From: Enterobacter chengduensis
GTDB taxonomy: Bacteria; Pseudomonadota; Gammaproteobacteria; Enterobacterales; Enterobacteriaceae
Direction: 5' to 3'
Assembly (NCBI RefSeq): GCF_001984825.2
Contig: NZ_CP043318.1
Span: 682,001 to 746,000 of the forward strand
Length of the DNA: 64,000 bases
The position numbers and the translations under genes were made by a program. Positions within the stretch are counted from its first letter, which is position 1. Each line of letters starts with the position of its first letter. The notes beneath the pieces were generated by a model, which was not told where the DNA came from, did no database searches, and worked only from the letters and a program-made list of their open reading frames with translations. Shown here in pieces: positions 44,020 through 52,712 of this stretch.

Positions 44020-44913
44020 AACAGGGGAAACCGGTACTTTCTGCGCCCGATACGCGCTGGGCGAACACCCCACCAGGCGGTTAAAAAAGCGGGCAAAATA
44101 GGCCGGATCCTTAAACCCCAGCTGCCAGGCAATCTCGCTGACCGCGCTGTCGGAAAAGAGCAGCAGCCGCCTGGCTTCCCGCAGCTGGCGGTCGAAGATC
44201 AGCCGCTTCGGCGGGCGGTTGGCGAAGCGGCGGCAGATATCGGTCAGGCGGGATTCGGTCAGGTGCAGCTCGCTGGCGTATTCCGGCACCGTCCAGTGCT
44301 GGTGGTAGTGCGTGTCGATAAGCTGGGTAAAGCGCTGGAACAGCTTCAGCTCGCCGCGCATGCCGCCTGAGGCGTGGTCGTCGAGCTTCGCGTTGCGCAG
44401 CAGCAGGGTAAACACCGCCTGCGCCAGCAGGACCAGCGTGTGCCCGCCTCCCGGCAGCTGTTCCGTGGACTCACGGGCAATCAGCTGCCAGTAGTGCTTC
44501 AGCGCCGCCAGCTCGTCCGGCTTATCCGCCAGCGAGAGGCAGATCCCCGGCAGGCCAAACGCTTCCCGGGTGCCGGGGTAGAGCACCTCCAGCAGCGGCC
44601 AAATCAGATCCTCGCGCACCGTCAGCACGTGCCCGTCGCTGTCGGATTCGGTGATAAACGCGTGCGGCACCGACGGCGGCGTGAGCACGAACAGCGGGGC
44701 CTGCACCGAGTAGCGGTGATCGTCGAGCTGGAGCTCAATCTGCCCGGTATCGAGAAAGTGCATCTGAAAATACTGGTCGTGACGATGCGCCTGCATGTCG
44801 CGGCCAAAAAAGGCCGCCATGCGCGCGAACGACTGGTAGTGCACGTCGTCGGTGCCCAGGCTTTCGTCGTACTCCCTGCTGATATCAATGTTGGCGATAG
44901 GGCTCTGGCACAC
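43981..44913 (-). CDS. hpaA: AraC/XylS activator HpaA
   Basis: This 310-residue activator of hpaBC has a cupin sensor (HRHDQYFQMHFLDTGQIELQL) and a C-terminal double helix-turn-helix (VPEYASELHLTESRLTDICRRF, AVSEIAWQLGFKDPAYFARFF). It starts at a GTG (44913) inside the end of hpaX, a 29-base overlap. The last dozen or so residues (PLTPALSQRERE) are encoded by a stem-loop repeat and look foreign to the family. 4-HPA is the likely ligand. Confidence 0.93.
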   Translation of the reverse strand: MCQSPIANIDISREYDESLGTDDVHYQSFARMAAFFGRDMQAHRHDQYFQMHFLDTGQIELQLDDHRYSVQAPLFVLTPPSVPHAFITESDSDGHVLTVREDLIWPLLEVLYPGTREAFGLPGICLSLADKPDELAALKHYWQLIARESTEQLPGGGHTLVLLAQAVFTLLLRNAKLDDHASGGMRGELKLFQRFTQLIDTHYHQHWTVPEYASELHLTESRLTDICRRFANRPPKRLIFDRQLREARRLLLFSDSAVSEIAWQLGFKDPAYFARFFNRLVGCSPSAYRAQKVPVSPVPLTPALSQRERE

Positions 44914-46237
44914 GGTCGTTCCTCTGTTGATCCCGCTGCGTCATCGGAATGCGCGTCAGCACCAGCGCGCCGACCACCAGCAGCCCGGCCACGAACCACA
45001 GCCCGGAGCTGAAGCTGCCGGTCGCGTCGCGCAGAATGCCGATCAGCAGCGGGCTGACGGCGGAGCCCACGTTGCCGATAGCGTTGATCACCGCCAGCGC
45101 CACCGCCCGGGACTGCAGGCTAATGACCCGATCCGGCGTGGTCCAGAATATCGCCATGGCGGTAAACGATCCGGTTGAGGCCATAATGATGCCAAGCAGC
45201 TGGACCAGGCTGTGGTCGGTGGCGGAGGCCAGCATCCATCCCGCCGCGGCGAACAGGTACGGCAGGATGGTGTGCTTTTTTCGCTCTTTCAGCCTGTCGG
45301 ATCGGCGGCTCCACCAGATCATTCCGAGGATGGTGCAAAACTGCGGGATCGCCGCCAGCAGGCCAATGACGATATTGCTGCTCCCCGTGTTGAAGCTCTG
45401 CAGGAGCTGCGGCGTCCAGATGTTGATCGCGCTCAGCGTGTTGGTCAGGCAGAAGTAGGCGAGGGTGTAGAGCAGCACGGCGGGCGTCAGCACTTCGCGC
45501 AGCGTCGAGCGCGGCGTGGCGGCATGCGCAATCGCCATTTCCTGCTCGCGGGCGATCATCGTTTTCAGCGCCTGCTTTTCGTCATCGTCCAGCCAGGTGG
45601 CCTGGTCCGGCGTGTCGTTAAGGTAGAACCAGGTCACGACGCCGAGCACCACCGACGGCAGCCCTTCCAGCAGGAACAGCCACTGCCAGCCCTTCAGGTT
45701 CCACAGCCCGTTCATCGCCAGAATGTAGCCGGAGAGGATCGAACCGAGCATCATGGTGACCGGCATGGCGATCATAAACAGCGCGTTGGCGCGGGCGCGG
45801 TGATAGGCCGGGAACCACCAGGTGAGGTAGACCAGGATCCCCGGCAGGAAGCCCGCTTCCGCAATGCCCACCAGCATGCGCAGCACGTAGAGGGTTTCAG
45901 GACTGGTGGCGAATAGGGTGCAGGTGGAGGCGATGCCCCACACCACCATGATCCCGGCGATCCAGCGCCGCGCGCCGATCTTCGCCAGCATGATGTTGCT
46001 CGGGATCCCGCACAGCACGTAGGTGACGTAAAACAGCGTCGCGGCCAGGCCAAACATGGTTGACGTGAGGCCCAGATCTTTACCCATCGTGAGCCCGGCA
46101 AAGCCGATGTTGATGCGGTCAAGAAACGAGAAAACAAACAGGATAAAGAGAAACACGATTAAACGTCGGAACAGCTTGCTAATGGCGCGTTGTTCAACAG
46201 CTTCATTATCATGGGTTTGCAGGTTAGAGGTCGTCAT
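44885..46237 (-). CDS. hpaX: 4-hydroxyphenylacetate permease
   Basis: This 450-residue MFS symporter of the anion:cation symporter family has twelve predicted membrane segments and loop motifs MLAKIGARRWIAG and WWSRRSDRLKERKK. It imports 4-HPA and related aromatic acids. It follows hpaI by 21 bases and overlaps hpaA. It is very close to E. coli HpaX as I know it, except for a shorter N-terminus. Confidence 0.95.
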   Translation of the reverse strand: MTTSNLQTHDNEAVEQRAISKLFRRLIVFLFILFVFSFLDRINIGFAGLTMGKDLGLTSTMFGLAATLFYVTYVLCGIPSNIMLAKIGARRWIAGIMVVWGIASTCTLFATSPETLYVLRMLVGIAEAGFLPGILVYLTWWFPAYHRARANALFMIAMPVTMMLGSILSGYILAMNGLWNLKGWQWLFLLEGLPSVVLGVVTWFYLNDTPDQATWLDDDEKQALKTMIAREQEMAIAHAATPRSTLREVLTPAVLLYTLAYFCLTNTLSAINIWTPQLLQSFNTGSSNIVIGLLAAIPQFCTILGMIWWSRRSDRLKERKKHTILPYLFAAAGWMLASATDHSLVQLLGIIMASTGSFTAMAIFWTTPDRVISLQSRAVALAVINAIGNVGSAVSPLLIGILRDATGSFSSGLWFVAGLLVVGALVLTRIPMTQRDQQRNDRVPEPYRQH

Positions 46238-46258
46238 GGTGCGCTCCAGATCTTACGT

Positions 46259-47056
46259 TTAGTAGACGGATTTATTGTTATTAACTGACGTAACCGGGTT
46301 TTCGATAAAGCGTGCCGCCAGCGCTTCCGCGCCGCGGGCGAGCAGGGTGGTGTCAACGCCGACGGCGACAAACCGCGCGCCGAGCTCGAGATAGCGTTTT
46401 GCCAGCGCCTCGTTGGCCATCAGGATGCCGGGCGCTTTGCCCGCGCTGAGGATCTGCGCGATCGCCTGCTCGATGGCGGCCTGGACCTCCGGGTGCTGCG
46501 GATTGCCGGCAAAGCCCATGTCGGCGCTGAGATCCGCCGGGCCGATAAACACGCCGTCGACGCCTTCCACGTCGAGGATCTGCGGCAGGTTTTTCAGCGC
46601 CTCGCGGGTTTCGATCTGCACCAGCACGCACATGGCGTCGTTGGCCTGCTGCAGGTAATCCGGTATGCGGTTCCAGCGCGACGCGCGAGCCAGCGCGCTG
46701 CCCACCCCGCGAATGCCCGCAGGCGGGTAGCGGGTGGCCCGTACCGCCAGCCGCGCCTCGTCGGCGTTTTGCACCATCGGCACCAGCAGGGTTTGCGCGC
46801 CGACGTCCAGCAGCTGTTTGATCTGTACCGGGTCGTTCCACGCCGGGCGGACCACCGGCTGGCTCGGATAAGGGGCGATGGCCTGCAGCTGGGTCAGGAC
46901 GGTCTGCACGCTGTTCGGCGCGTGCTCGCCGTCAATCAGCAGCCAGTCGAAGCCAGCCCCGGCCAGCAGTTCGGCGCTGTAGCTGCTGGTCAGCCCCAGC
47001 CATAGCCCAATTTGCGGACGGCCCGCCTTCAGCGCCGCTTTAAATGCGTTTTGCAT
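46259..47056 (-). CDS. hpaI: 4-hydroxy-2-oxoheptane-1,7-dioate aldolase
   Basis: This 265-residue class II aldolase splits 4-hydroxy-2-oxoheptanedioate into pyruvate and succinic semialdehyde, the last pathway step. Catalytic and metal residues sit at the known positions: H45 (DGEHAP), R70, E149 (VQIET) and D175 ([10 protein letters not shown]). It follows hpaH by nine bases. The C-terminus (NNNKSVY) is specific to this copy. Confidence 0.96.
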   Translation of the reverse strand: MQNAFKAALKAGRPQIGLWLGLTSSYSAELLAGAGFDWLLIDGEHAPNSVQTVLTQLQAIAPYPSQPVVRPAWNDPVQIKQLLDVGAQTLLVPMVQNADEARLAVRATRYPPAGIRGVGSALARASRWNRIPDYLQQANDAMCVLVQIETREALKNLPQILDVEGVDGVFIGPADLSADMGFAGNPQHPEVQAAIEQAIAQILSAGKAPGILMANEALAKRYLELGARFVAVGVDTTLLARGAEALAARFIENPVTSVNNNKSVY

Positions 47057-47065
47057 GCGTCTCTC

Positions 47066-47869
47066 CTAAACAAAGCGGCAGCTGATGGAGCCCATGGTGC
47101 CGTAGTCGACGTGGAAAGTGTCGCCCCGGCTGGCCGGTACAGGGCGGGTAAACGAGCCGCCGAGAATGATCTGCCCCGGCTCAAGCTGCACGTCGTACGG
47201 CGCCAGCTTGTTCGCCAGCCACGCCACGCCGTTCGCCGGGTGGTTTAGCACGCCTGCGGCCACGCCGGTCTCCTCGATCACGCCGTTGCGGTAGAGCAGG
47301 GCGGAGATCCAGCGCAGGTCCAGCTCGTCGGGCTTAATCGGACGGCCGCCGAGGATCACCCCCGCGTTGGCGGCGTTATCGGAGATGGTGTCGAACACCT
47401 TGCGCGGGCGCTGGGTCTCCGGGTCAACGTTGTGGCAGCGGGCGTCGATCAGCTCCAGCGCGGGAATGACGTAGTCCGTGGCGTTGTAGACGTCGAAGAT
47501 CGTGCAGTTCGGGCCGCGCAGCGGTTTTGCCAGCACGAAGGCCAGCTCCACTTCAATGCGCGGGACGATAAAGCGATCGACGGGAATGTCGCTGCCGTCG
47601 TGGAAGAACATGTCGTCCAGCAGCGCGCCGTAGTCCGGCTCGCTAATCTGCGAGCTGGCCTGCATCGCTTTGGAGGTCAGGCCGATCTTGTGGCCCTTCA
47701 GCACGCGGCCTTCGGCGATTTTCAGGTTTACCCATTCGCGCTGGACGGCGTAGGCGTCGTCGATGGTGATCGTCGGGTAGTCCAGCGAGATCGCGCGGAT
47801 CTGCTCCCGGGATTGTTCCGCCTGATGCAGGCGGTGGGCGATCAGGGTATGGGTGTGTTTATCGAGCAT
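47066..47869 (-). CDS. hpaH: 2-oxohept-4-ene-1,7-dioate hydratase
   Basis: This 267-residue hydratase of the fumarylacetoacetate hydrolase-like family has metal ligands in [17 protein letters not shown] and [11 protein letters not shown] and the active loop [16 protein letters not shown]. The start at 47869 ([11 protein letters not shown]) gives the E. coli length; the frame stays open upstream only because of a stem-loop repeat. It adds water before HpaI acts. Confidence 0.95.
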   Translation of the reverse strand: MLDKHTHTLIAHRLHQAEQSREQIRAISLDYPTITIDDAYAVQREWVNLKIAEGRVLKGHKIGLTSKAMQASSQISEPDYGALLDDMFFHDGSDIPVDRFIVPRIEVELAFVLAKPLRGPNCTIFDVYNATDYVIPALELIDARCHNVDPETQRPRKVFDTISDNAANAGVILGGRPIKPDELDLRWISALLYRNGVIEETGVAAGVLNHPANGVAWLANKLAPYDVQLEPGQIILGGSFTRPVPASRGDTFHVDYGTMGSISCRFV

Positions 47870-47893
47870 GGCGATATCCTGTTTTATGTTTTT

Positions 47894-47921
47894 TTCTCCC
47901 TCTCCCTGAGGGAGAGGGGAC
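47894..47921. repeat. CCCTCTCCC stem-loop repeat inside the hpa operon
   Basis: TTCTCCCTCTCCC and GGGAGAGGGG form a hairpin between hpaF and hpaH. It breaks an otherwise tight operon and may weaken or stabilise the downstream messenger. Confidence 0.7.
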
Positions 47922-47934
47922 AGATCGAGCGGTA

Positions 47935-48315
47935 TTACGTAAACAACGCGTGCACGTTGTTTTGTTTGTAATTGAGCGTCGGGTGCAGCTCGTCGAGCTC
48001 GAACGACAGCGCCAGATAGCGGGCGGCCATGAGGTCGGCAAAATGCGCTTTGATAAGCCCAAACAGCATCTCCCCCACGGCTTCCCGGCTCTCCAGGCTG
48101 CGCCCGGCACCAATCTTCAGCGTCATATGCACGAAGGCGTAATCCTGCCTGCCGTCGGCCATCTGCCAGGTGTCCAGCCAGTGGGCGCGGCTGCGGATGC
48201 CGCCGATCGGGAAGATGCCGGTCGCGGCCAGCGCCTCGTTCACTTTGGCGAACAACCCCGGCAGGTCGGCCTGCTCGCGGATGTTGTCGGTACATTCAGC
48301 AATAAAGTGCGGCAT
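47935..48315 (-). CDS. hpaF: 5-carboxymethyl-2-hydroxymuconate delta-isomerase
   Basis: This 126-residue tautomerase-fold isomerase has catalytic Pro after the initiator Met ([11 protein letters not shown]) and [24 protein letters not shown], typical of HpaF. It converts 5-carboxymethyl-2-hydroxymuconate to the keto form. It lies nine bases after hpaD. A longer upstream frame from hpaH does not reach this gene in phase. Confidence 0.95.
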   Translation of the reverse strand: MPHFIAECTDNIREQADLPGLFAKVNEALAATGIFPIGGIRSRAHWLDTWQMADGRQDYAFVHMTLKIGAGRSLESREAVGEMLFGLIKAHFADLMAARYLALSFELDELHPTLNYKQNNVHALFT

Positions 48316-48324
48316 GATGGCTCC

Positions 48325-49176
48325 TTAAGCGGGCAGCGGGAAAACGGCGTTGACCTGGCCGGTGCCGGAGCTGGCGAACAGCTCGGTGAGAAACTCCACC
48401 TTGCCGTCGTATTGGTCCCAGCCGAGCATGCCCAGCAGCATCACCGTGTCGTGCATGTTGCCCTCGCCGTAGCAGTAGTCGGCGTATTCCGGCAGCATGT
48501 TGCAAAACTCTTTGAACTGGCCCTCGCGCCACAGCTTCACCACCCGCTCGTCCATCTGGCGGTCGAACTCGCGGGTGTAGCTGTTCATCCCTTCCTCGGC
48601 GCGCTGGTCGTCGATAAAGCGGTGCGACAGCGAGCCGCTGGCGAGCACCGCCACGGTGCCGTCGTATTTTTCGATGGCGCTGACGATGGCCTCGCCCAGC
48701 CTGCGGCTGTCGGCGAAGTCGTGAACCGTGCAGAAGGCCGAGATGGAGACCACCTTGAAGCGTTTATCCGCGTTCATGTAGCGCATCGGCACCAGCGTGC
48801 CGTACTCCAGCTTCAGGCTCGGGATGTTGTGCGCCTTGGCGCGCACGCCGAGCTTTACCGCCTCGTCGGCGATCAGCTGGCCCAGCTCCGGGTTGCCGTC
48901 GTAGTCGTAGGTCATGTCGCGGATAAAGTGCGGCAGCTCGTTGCTGGTGTAGACGCCCGAAAAATGGTCCGCACAGTTGATGTGGTAGGCGCTGTTCACC
49001 AGCCAGTGGGTGTCAAACACGATGATGGTGTCCACGCCCAGCTCGCGGCAGCGCTTGCTGATTTCTTTATGCCCGTCGATGGCGCCCTGGCGGCAGCCGT
49101 GGTTTTTGCCCGGCAGCTCGGAGAGGTACATCGACGGAACGTGGGTGATTTTTGCCGCTAACGCTAATGTACCCAT
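48325..49176 (-). CDS. hpaD: Homoprotocatechuate 2,3-dioxygenase
   Basis: This 283-residue class III extradiol ring-cleavage dioxygenase has metal-site histidines in AAKITHVPSMYL and in DTHWLVNS, and a catalytic His in SGSLSHRFIDD. It opens homoprotocatechuate between C2 and C3. The start at 49176 (MGTLALAAK) matches E. coli; the opening at 49191 adds five residues upstream. It follows hpaE by two bases. Confidence 0.95.
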   Translation of the reverse strand: MGTLALAAKITHVPSMYLSELPGKNHGCRQGAIDGHKEISKRCRELGVDTIIVFDTHWLVNSAYHINCADHFSGVYTSNELPHFIRDMTYDYDGNPELGQLIADEAVKLGVRAKAHNIPSLKLEYGTLVPMRYMNADKRFKVVSISAFCTVHDFADSRRLGEAIVSAIEKYDGTVAVLASGSLSHRFIDDQRAEEGMNSYTREFDRQMDERVVKLWREGQFKEFCNMLPEYADYCYGEGNMHDTVMLLGMLGWDQYDGKVEFLTELFASSGTGQVNAVFPLPA

Positions 49177-49178
49177 GG

Positions 49179-50645
49179 TCAGATCCCCCATTTTGGAATC
49201 GGATGGTCGCCCATGGAGATGCAGACGTTCTTCATCTCCGCGAACACCTCGAAGCTGTACTCCCCGCCCTCGCGGCCGGTGCCGGAGGCCTTCACGCCGC
49301 CAAACGGCTGGCGCAGGTCGCGCACGTTCTGGGTGTTAACGAACACCATGCCCGCTTCGATATTGCGCGCCAGGCGCAGCACCTTGCTGACGTCCTGGGT
49401 CCAGATGTACGACGCCAGGCCGTACTCCACGTCGTTGGCCAGGCGCAGGCCTTCCGCTTCATCCTTAAACGGCAGCAGGCAGGCCACCGGCCCGAAGATC
49501 TCCTCCTGCGCCACGCGCATGCGGTTGTCGACGTCCGCCAGCACGGTCGGGCGCAGGAAGTTGCCGCCGCGAAGGTGCGCAGGCAGATCGGCCGGTTTGT
49601 CCGGGCCGCCCGCCAGCAGGGTCGCGCCTTCTTCGATGCCGAGGCGGATGTAGCCGGAAACTTTTTCCCAGTGCTGTTGGCTGATGAGCGCGCCAACCTG
49701 GGTGTTCGGATCGGTCGGGTCGCCCACGCGCAGGCGGCCGGCGCGCTCTGCAAAGCGCTTCACGAATTCCGGGTAGATGCTCTGCTGGATGAAGATGCGC
49801 GAGCCCGCGGTGCAGCGCTCGCCGTTGATGGAGAAGATGGTGAACAGGGCGGCGTCCAGCGCGCGCTCGATGTCGGCATCCTCAAAAATCAGCACCGGCG
49901 ATTTGCCGCCCAGCTCCATGGAGTACTTCTTCAGCCCGGCGTTTTTCATGATGTTGCGCCCGGTGGCGGTGCCGCCGGTAAACGACACGGCGCGCACGTC
50001 GTGATGGCGCACCAGCGCGTCGCCCGCCGTGGCGCCGTAGCCCTGCACCACGTTCAGCACGCCCGCCGGAATGCCCGCTTCGAGGGCCAGCTCGCCCAAG
50101 CGGTCGGCGGTCAGCGGCGAGAGTTCAGACATCTTCAGCACCGCGGTGTTGCCGAGCGCCAGGCACGGCGCGACCTTCCAGGTGGCGGTCATAAACGGCA
50201 CGTTCCACGGCGACACCAGCGCGCAGACGCCCACCGGCTGCACCAGGGTGTAGTTCAGCATTTTGTCGTCAACCGGGTAGGTTTTGCCGTTCATCTGCTG
50301 GCACACCTCGGCGAAGAACTCGAAGTTGTGCGAGGCGCGCGGGATCAGCACGTTTTTGGTCTGGTGGATCGGCAGGCCGGTGTCGGCTGTCTCCATGGCG
50401 GCGATCTCCGGAACGTTCTGGTCGATCAGATCGCCCAGACGGCGCATCAGGCGCGCGCGCTCCTTCATCGGCAGGTTAGCCCATTTTGGAAACGCCTCTT
50501 TGGCGGCGGCGACGGCCTGATGGATTTCCGCTTCTCCGCCGGAAGCCACTTCAGCCAGCACCTCGCCGGAGGCCGGGTTGGTGGTGTGGAAGTACTCGCT
50601 TCCCGCGACGTTTTTACCGTTAATCCAGTGGTTAATCTTTTTCAT
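49179..50645 (-). CDS. hpaE: 5-carboxymethyl-2-hydroxymuconate semialdehyde dehydrogenase
   Basis: This 488-residue NAD-dependent aldehyde dehydrogenase has N148 (SPWNVPF), general base E244 (MELGGKSP) and catalytic C278 (NGERCTAGSR). It oxidises the ring-cleavage semialdehyde. The ATG overlaps the hpaG stop by four bases. It appears intact. Confidence 0.96.
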   Translation of the reverse strand: MKKINHWINGKNVAGSEYFHTTNPASGEVLAEVASGGEAEIHQAVAAAKEAFPKWANLPMKERARLMRRLGDLIDQNVPEIAAMETADTGLPIHQTKNVLIPRASHNFEFFAEVCQQMNGKTYPVDDKMLNYTLVQPVGVCALVSPWNVPFMTATWKVAPCLALGNTAVLKMSELSPLTADRLGELALEAGIPAGVLNVVQGYGATAGDALVRHHDVRAVSFTGGTATGRNIMKNAGLKKYSMELGGKSPVLIFEDADIERALDAALFTIFSINGERCTAGSRIFIQQSIYPEFVKRFAERAGRLRVGDPTDPNTQVGALISQQHWEKVSGYIRLGIEEGATLLAGGPDKPADLPAHLRGGNFLRPTVLADVDNRMRVAQEEIFGPVACLLPFKDEAEGLRLANDVEYGLASYIWTQDVSKVLRLARNIEAGMVFVNTQNVRDLRQPFGGVKASGTGREGGEYSFEVFAEMKNVCISMGDHPIPKWGI

Positions 50646-51919
50646 TTTGCCGTCTCCTCACTCACAATTCGGTTCACCAGGCGTCCGACGCCCTCCACTT
50701 CCACCACCACTTCATCCCCCGGCACCACGTCGGACAGCCCCTTCGGCGTGCCGGTGGCAATCATGTCGCCCGGCTGTAGGGTCATAAAGTCGCTCAGGTA
50801 CGCAATCAGGTACGGAATGCTGAAGATCAGATCCGCCGTGGTGCCTTCCTGACGCAGCTCGCCGTTGACGAAGGTGCGCAGGGTCAGGTTGTGCGGGTCG
50901 GGAATAGCCTCTTTTGGCACGACGTTTGGGGAAATGGGGGTCAGCCCGTCGCGGCTTTTCACCCGCAGGTTCGGGCGGTAGTAGTTCTCGAGATAGTCGC
51001 GGATGGCGTAGTCGTTGCAGACCGTGTAGCCCGCAACATAGTCCATCGCTTCGGCTTCGCTCACCTTGCGCGCGGTTTTGCCGATGACTACCACCAGCTC
51101 CGCTTCGTAGTGCATGTACTCGACGTTGTTCGGGCGCACCGAGGTCTGGTTGTCGCCGTTAAAGGTGTTCGGCGCTTTGATAAAGACCAGCGGCTCGGTG
51201 GGCGGCCTGAAGTCCAGCTCGCTGGCGTGGTCGGCGTAGTTCAGGCCGAGGGCAAACAGCGTGGCGTGCGGCGGCGTGCGGCGAGCGACAGGGACGTCGC
51301 GTTCGTCCACCACCGGGTTTTCCAGCGGCGGAAACCCTTTTGCCAGAATGCGTACCCGGTCTCCGGGGCGGATCTCAACGCGGCTGTGCGGGGTGCCGAG
51401 CAATATCGCATCGCCGGGATTGAGGGTCGCGAACTCGCTCAGGGCGCTCAGCAGCTCGGCGGCGTTGCGCTGCAGATCGGCCGTGTTCCAGTGGTCCGCC
51501 TCGCGGCCGTTAATCTCGGTGATGAGGGTCAGGTTATCCACGTTATCAACGTTGACCAGCTCGCCCAGCGGGCAGAATCCGTCCCGGCATTTGGCCTTGA
51601 TCGCCGGGCGGTAGAAGCTCTCTTCCGGCAGGCTCACCTCGTTGGCCAGCGCATACCCGGCAATGTACGCCGCCGCGTCCTCCACGCGCACCCTGCTGGC
51701 CGTTTTGCCCACCACCAGCGCCACCGTCGCGCCGCTCAGCACCGTTTCCCCCTGCGGGAAGGGAATGGGATCCCCTGCGCGGCTCACGGTGTTATGCGGT
51801 TTGATGAACCACACCGCCGTTTTCGGCGGCGTACTGTAGGGGGCTTTTTCAAACGCCTCAGCCCAGGCGTCGCGCTGGCTTAGATGGTTGAGGGCGACGG
51901 CAAAAACGGTACCTTTCAT
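50642..51919 (-). CDS. hpaG: OPET decarboxylase / HHDD isomerase, bifunctional
   Basis: This 425-residue protein carries two fumarylacetoacetate hydrolase-type domains. The N-terminal half has KPHNTVSRAGDPIPFP, and the C-terminal half has LFALGLNYADHASELDF with metal motif HYEAELVVVIGKTARK and GYTVCNDYAIRD. The halves catalyse decarboxylation of the tricarboxylate and isomerisation of the diene. It is the first gene of the meta-cleavage operon and diverges from hpaR. Confidence 0.95.
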   Translation of the reverse strand: MKGTVFAVALNHLSQRDAWAEAFEKAPYSTPPKTAVWFIKPHNTVSRAGDPIPFPQGETVLSGATVALVVGKTASRVRVEDAAAYIAGYALANEVSLPEESFYRPAIKAKCRDGFCPLGELVNVDNVDNLTLITEINGREADHWNTADLQRNAAELLSALSEFATLNPGDAILLGTPHSRVEIRPGDRVRILAKGFPPLENPVVDERDVPVARRTPPHATLFALGLNYADHASELDFRPPTEPLVFIKAPNTFNGDNQTSVRPNNVEYMHYEAELVVVIGKTARKVSEAEAMDYVAGYTVCNDYAIRDYLENYYRPNLRVKSRDGLTPISPNVVPKEAIPDPHNLTLRTFVNGELRQEGTTADLIFSIPYLIAYLSDFMTLQPGDMIATGTPKGLSDVVPGDEVVVEVEGVGRLVNRIVSEETAK

Positions 51920-51957
51920 TCACATACTCCTCAGGCCGGATGTCCGGTTTGGATTTC

Positions 51958-52038
51958 ATTAATATGTTAATAATCTGGTTTTATGCTTTTGCTGTTTATT
52001 TCGCAATCAGAAGTGAAAGATTTGTGATATAAATAACA
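51958..52038 (-). promoter_or_regulatory. hpaG promoter (Pg) with CRP and HpaR sites
   Basis: Read toward hpaG: TTGCGA (52006-52001), a 17-base spacer and TAAAAC (51983-51978) are a plausible -35/-10 pair. TGTGA-N6-TAACA (52023-52038) lies about 60 bases upstream of the expected start, the known Pg CRP position. The dyad TTAATATGTTAA (51959-51970) covers the start region, as the HpaR operator does in E. coli W. Confidence 0.6.
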
Positions 52039-52188
52039 ATAAATTTACATGCTGGTTTTTATATTGATTAAAATCAGTGTGTTAATAAAATTGGCGGGTT
52101 TCTGTTAGACTTTTTGGCAGAAAACGTGTTGTTTATAAAAACATCTTGTATGAATTGTTTACTTGTTAATGAAGGGCGGGGAGAGGCT

Positions 52189-52629
52189 ATGCATGATTCA
52201 TTAACCATCGCGCTGCTGCAGGCGCGGGAAGCGGCGATGTCGTACTTCCGACCCATTGTGAAGCGACATAACCTGACCGAGCAGCAGTGGCGAATCGTGC
52301 GCGTGCTGGCTGAACATCCGTCGATGGATTTTCACGATCTGGCGTTTCGCACCTGTATTTTGCGTCCCAGCCTGACCGGCATTCTGACGCGCATGGAGCG
52401 CGACGGCCTGGTGCTGCGCTTAAAGCCGGTAAACGACCAGCGCAAGCTGTACGTGTCGCTGACCAAAGAGGGGAATGCGCTGTATGAGCACGCCCAGGCG
52501 CAGGTGGAAGAGGCGTACCAGCAGATTGAGGCGGAATACACGCCGGAGAAGATGAAACAGCTGACGGCGCTGCTGGAAGAGTTTATTGAACTCGGAAACC
52601 GGCATAACGCAGCGCGGGAAGAAGAGTAA
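52189..52629 (+). CDS. hpaR: MarR-type repressor HpaR
   Basis: This 146-residue repressor of the meta-cleavage operon has a winged helix with [25 protein letters not shown] and the wing [17 protein letters not shown]. Homoprotocatechuate or 4-HPA releases it from DNA in E. coli. The start at 52189 ([10 protein letters not shown]) matches E. coli and follows GGGGAGAGGCT. It diverges from hpaG. Confidence 0.95.
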   Translation: MHDSLTIALLQAREAAMSYFRPIVKRHNLTEQQWRIVRVLAEHPSMDFHDLAFRTCILRPSLTGILTRMERDGLVLRLKPVNDQRKLYVSLTKEGNALYEHAQAQVEEAYQQIEAEYTPEKMKQLTALLEEFIELGNRHNAAREEE

Positions 52630-52666
52630 AAACCACAAATTCCAGGATGATTTTCGTAAAGTTTTC

Positions 52667-52693
52667 CCTTTCCAGGCCGAAAATTCTGTATCT
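52667..52693 (+). promoter_or_regulatory. Sigma-28 (FliA) promoter of tsr
   Basis: TAAAGTTT (52667-52674), an 11-base spacer and GCCGAAAA (52686-52693) match the FliA consensus (TAAAGTTT-N11-GCCGATAA) with one mismatch. It lies just upstream of tsr and is the known mode of control for chemoreceptor genes. Confidence 0.8.
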
Positions 52694-52712
52694 GTCTGAG
52701 GAAAGAGAAAAC

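Noticed and set aside
47870..48295. Upstream extension of hpaH through hpaF
   Set aside because: The frame is open only by chance across hpaF in another phase and the stem-loop repeat; E. coli HpaH starts at the residue matching 47869.
49152..50852. A 566-codon plus-strand frame opposite hpaE
   Set aside because: Shadow of hpaE, with repetitive basic residues and no family.
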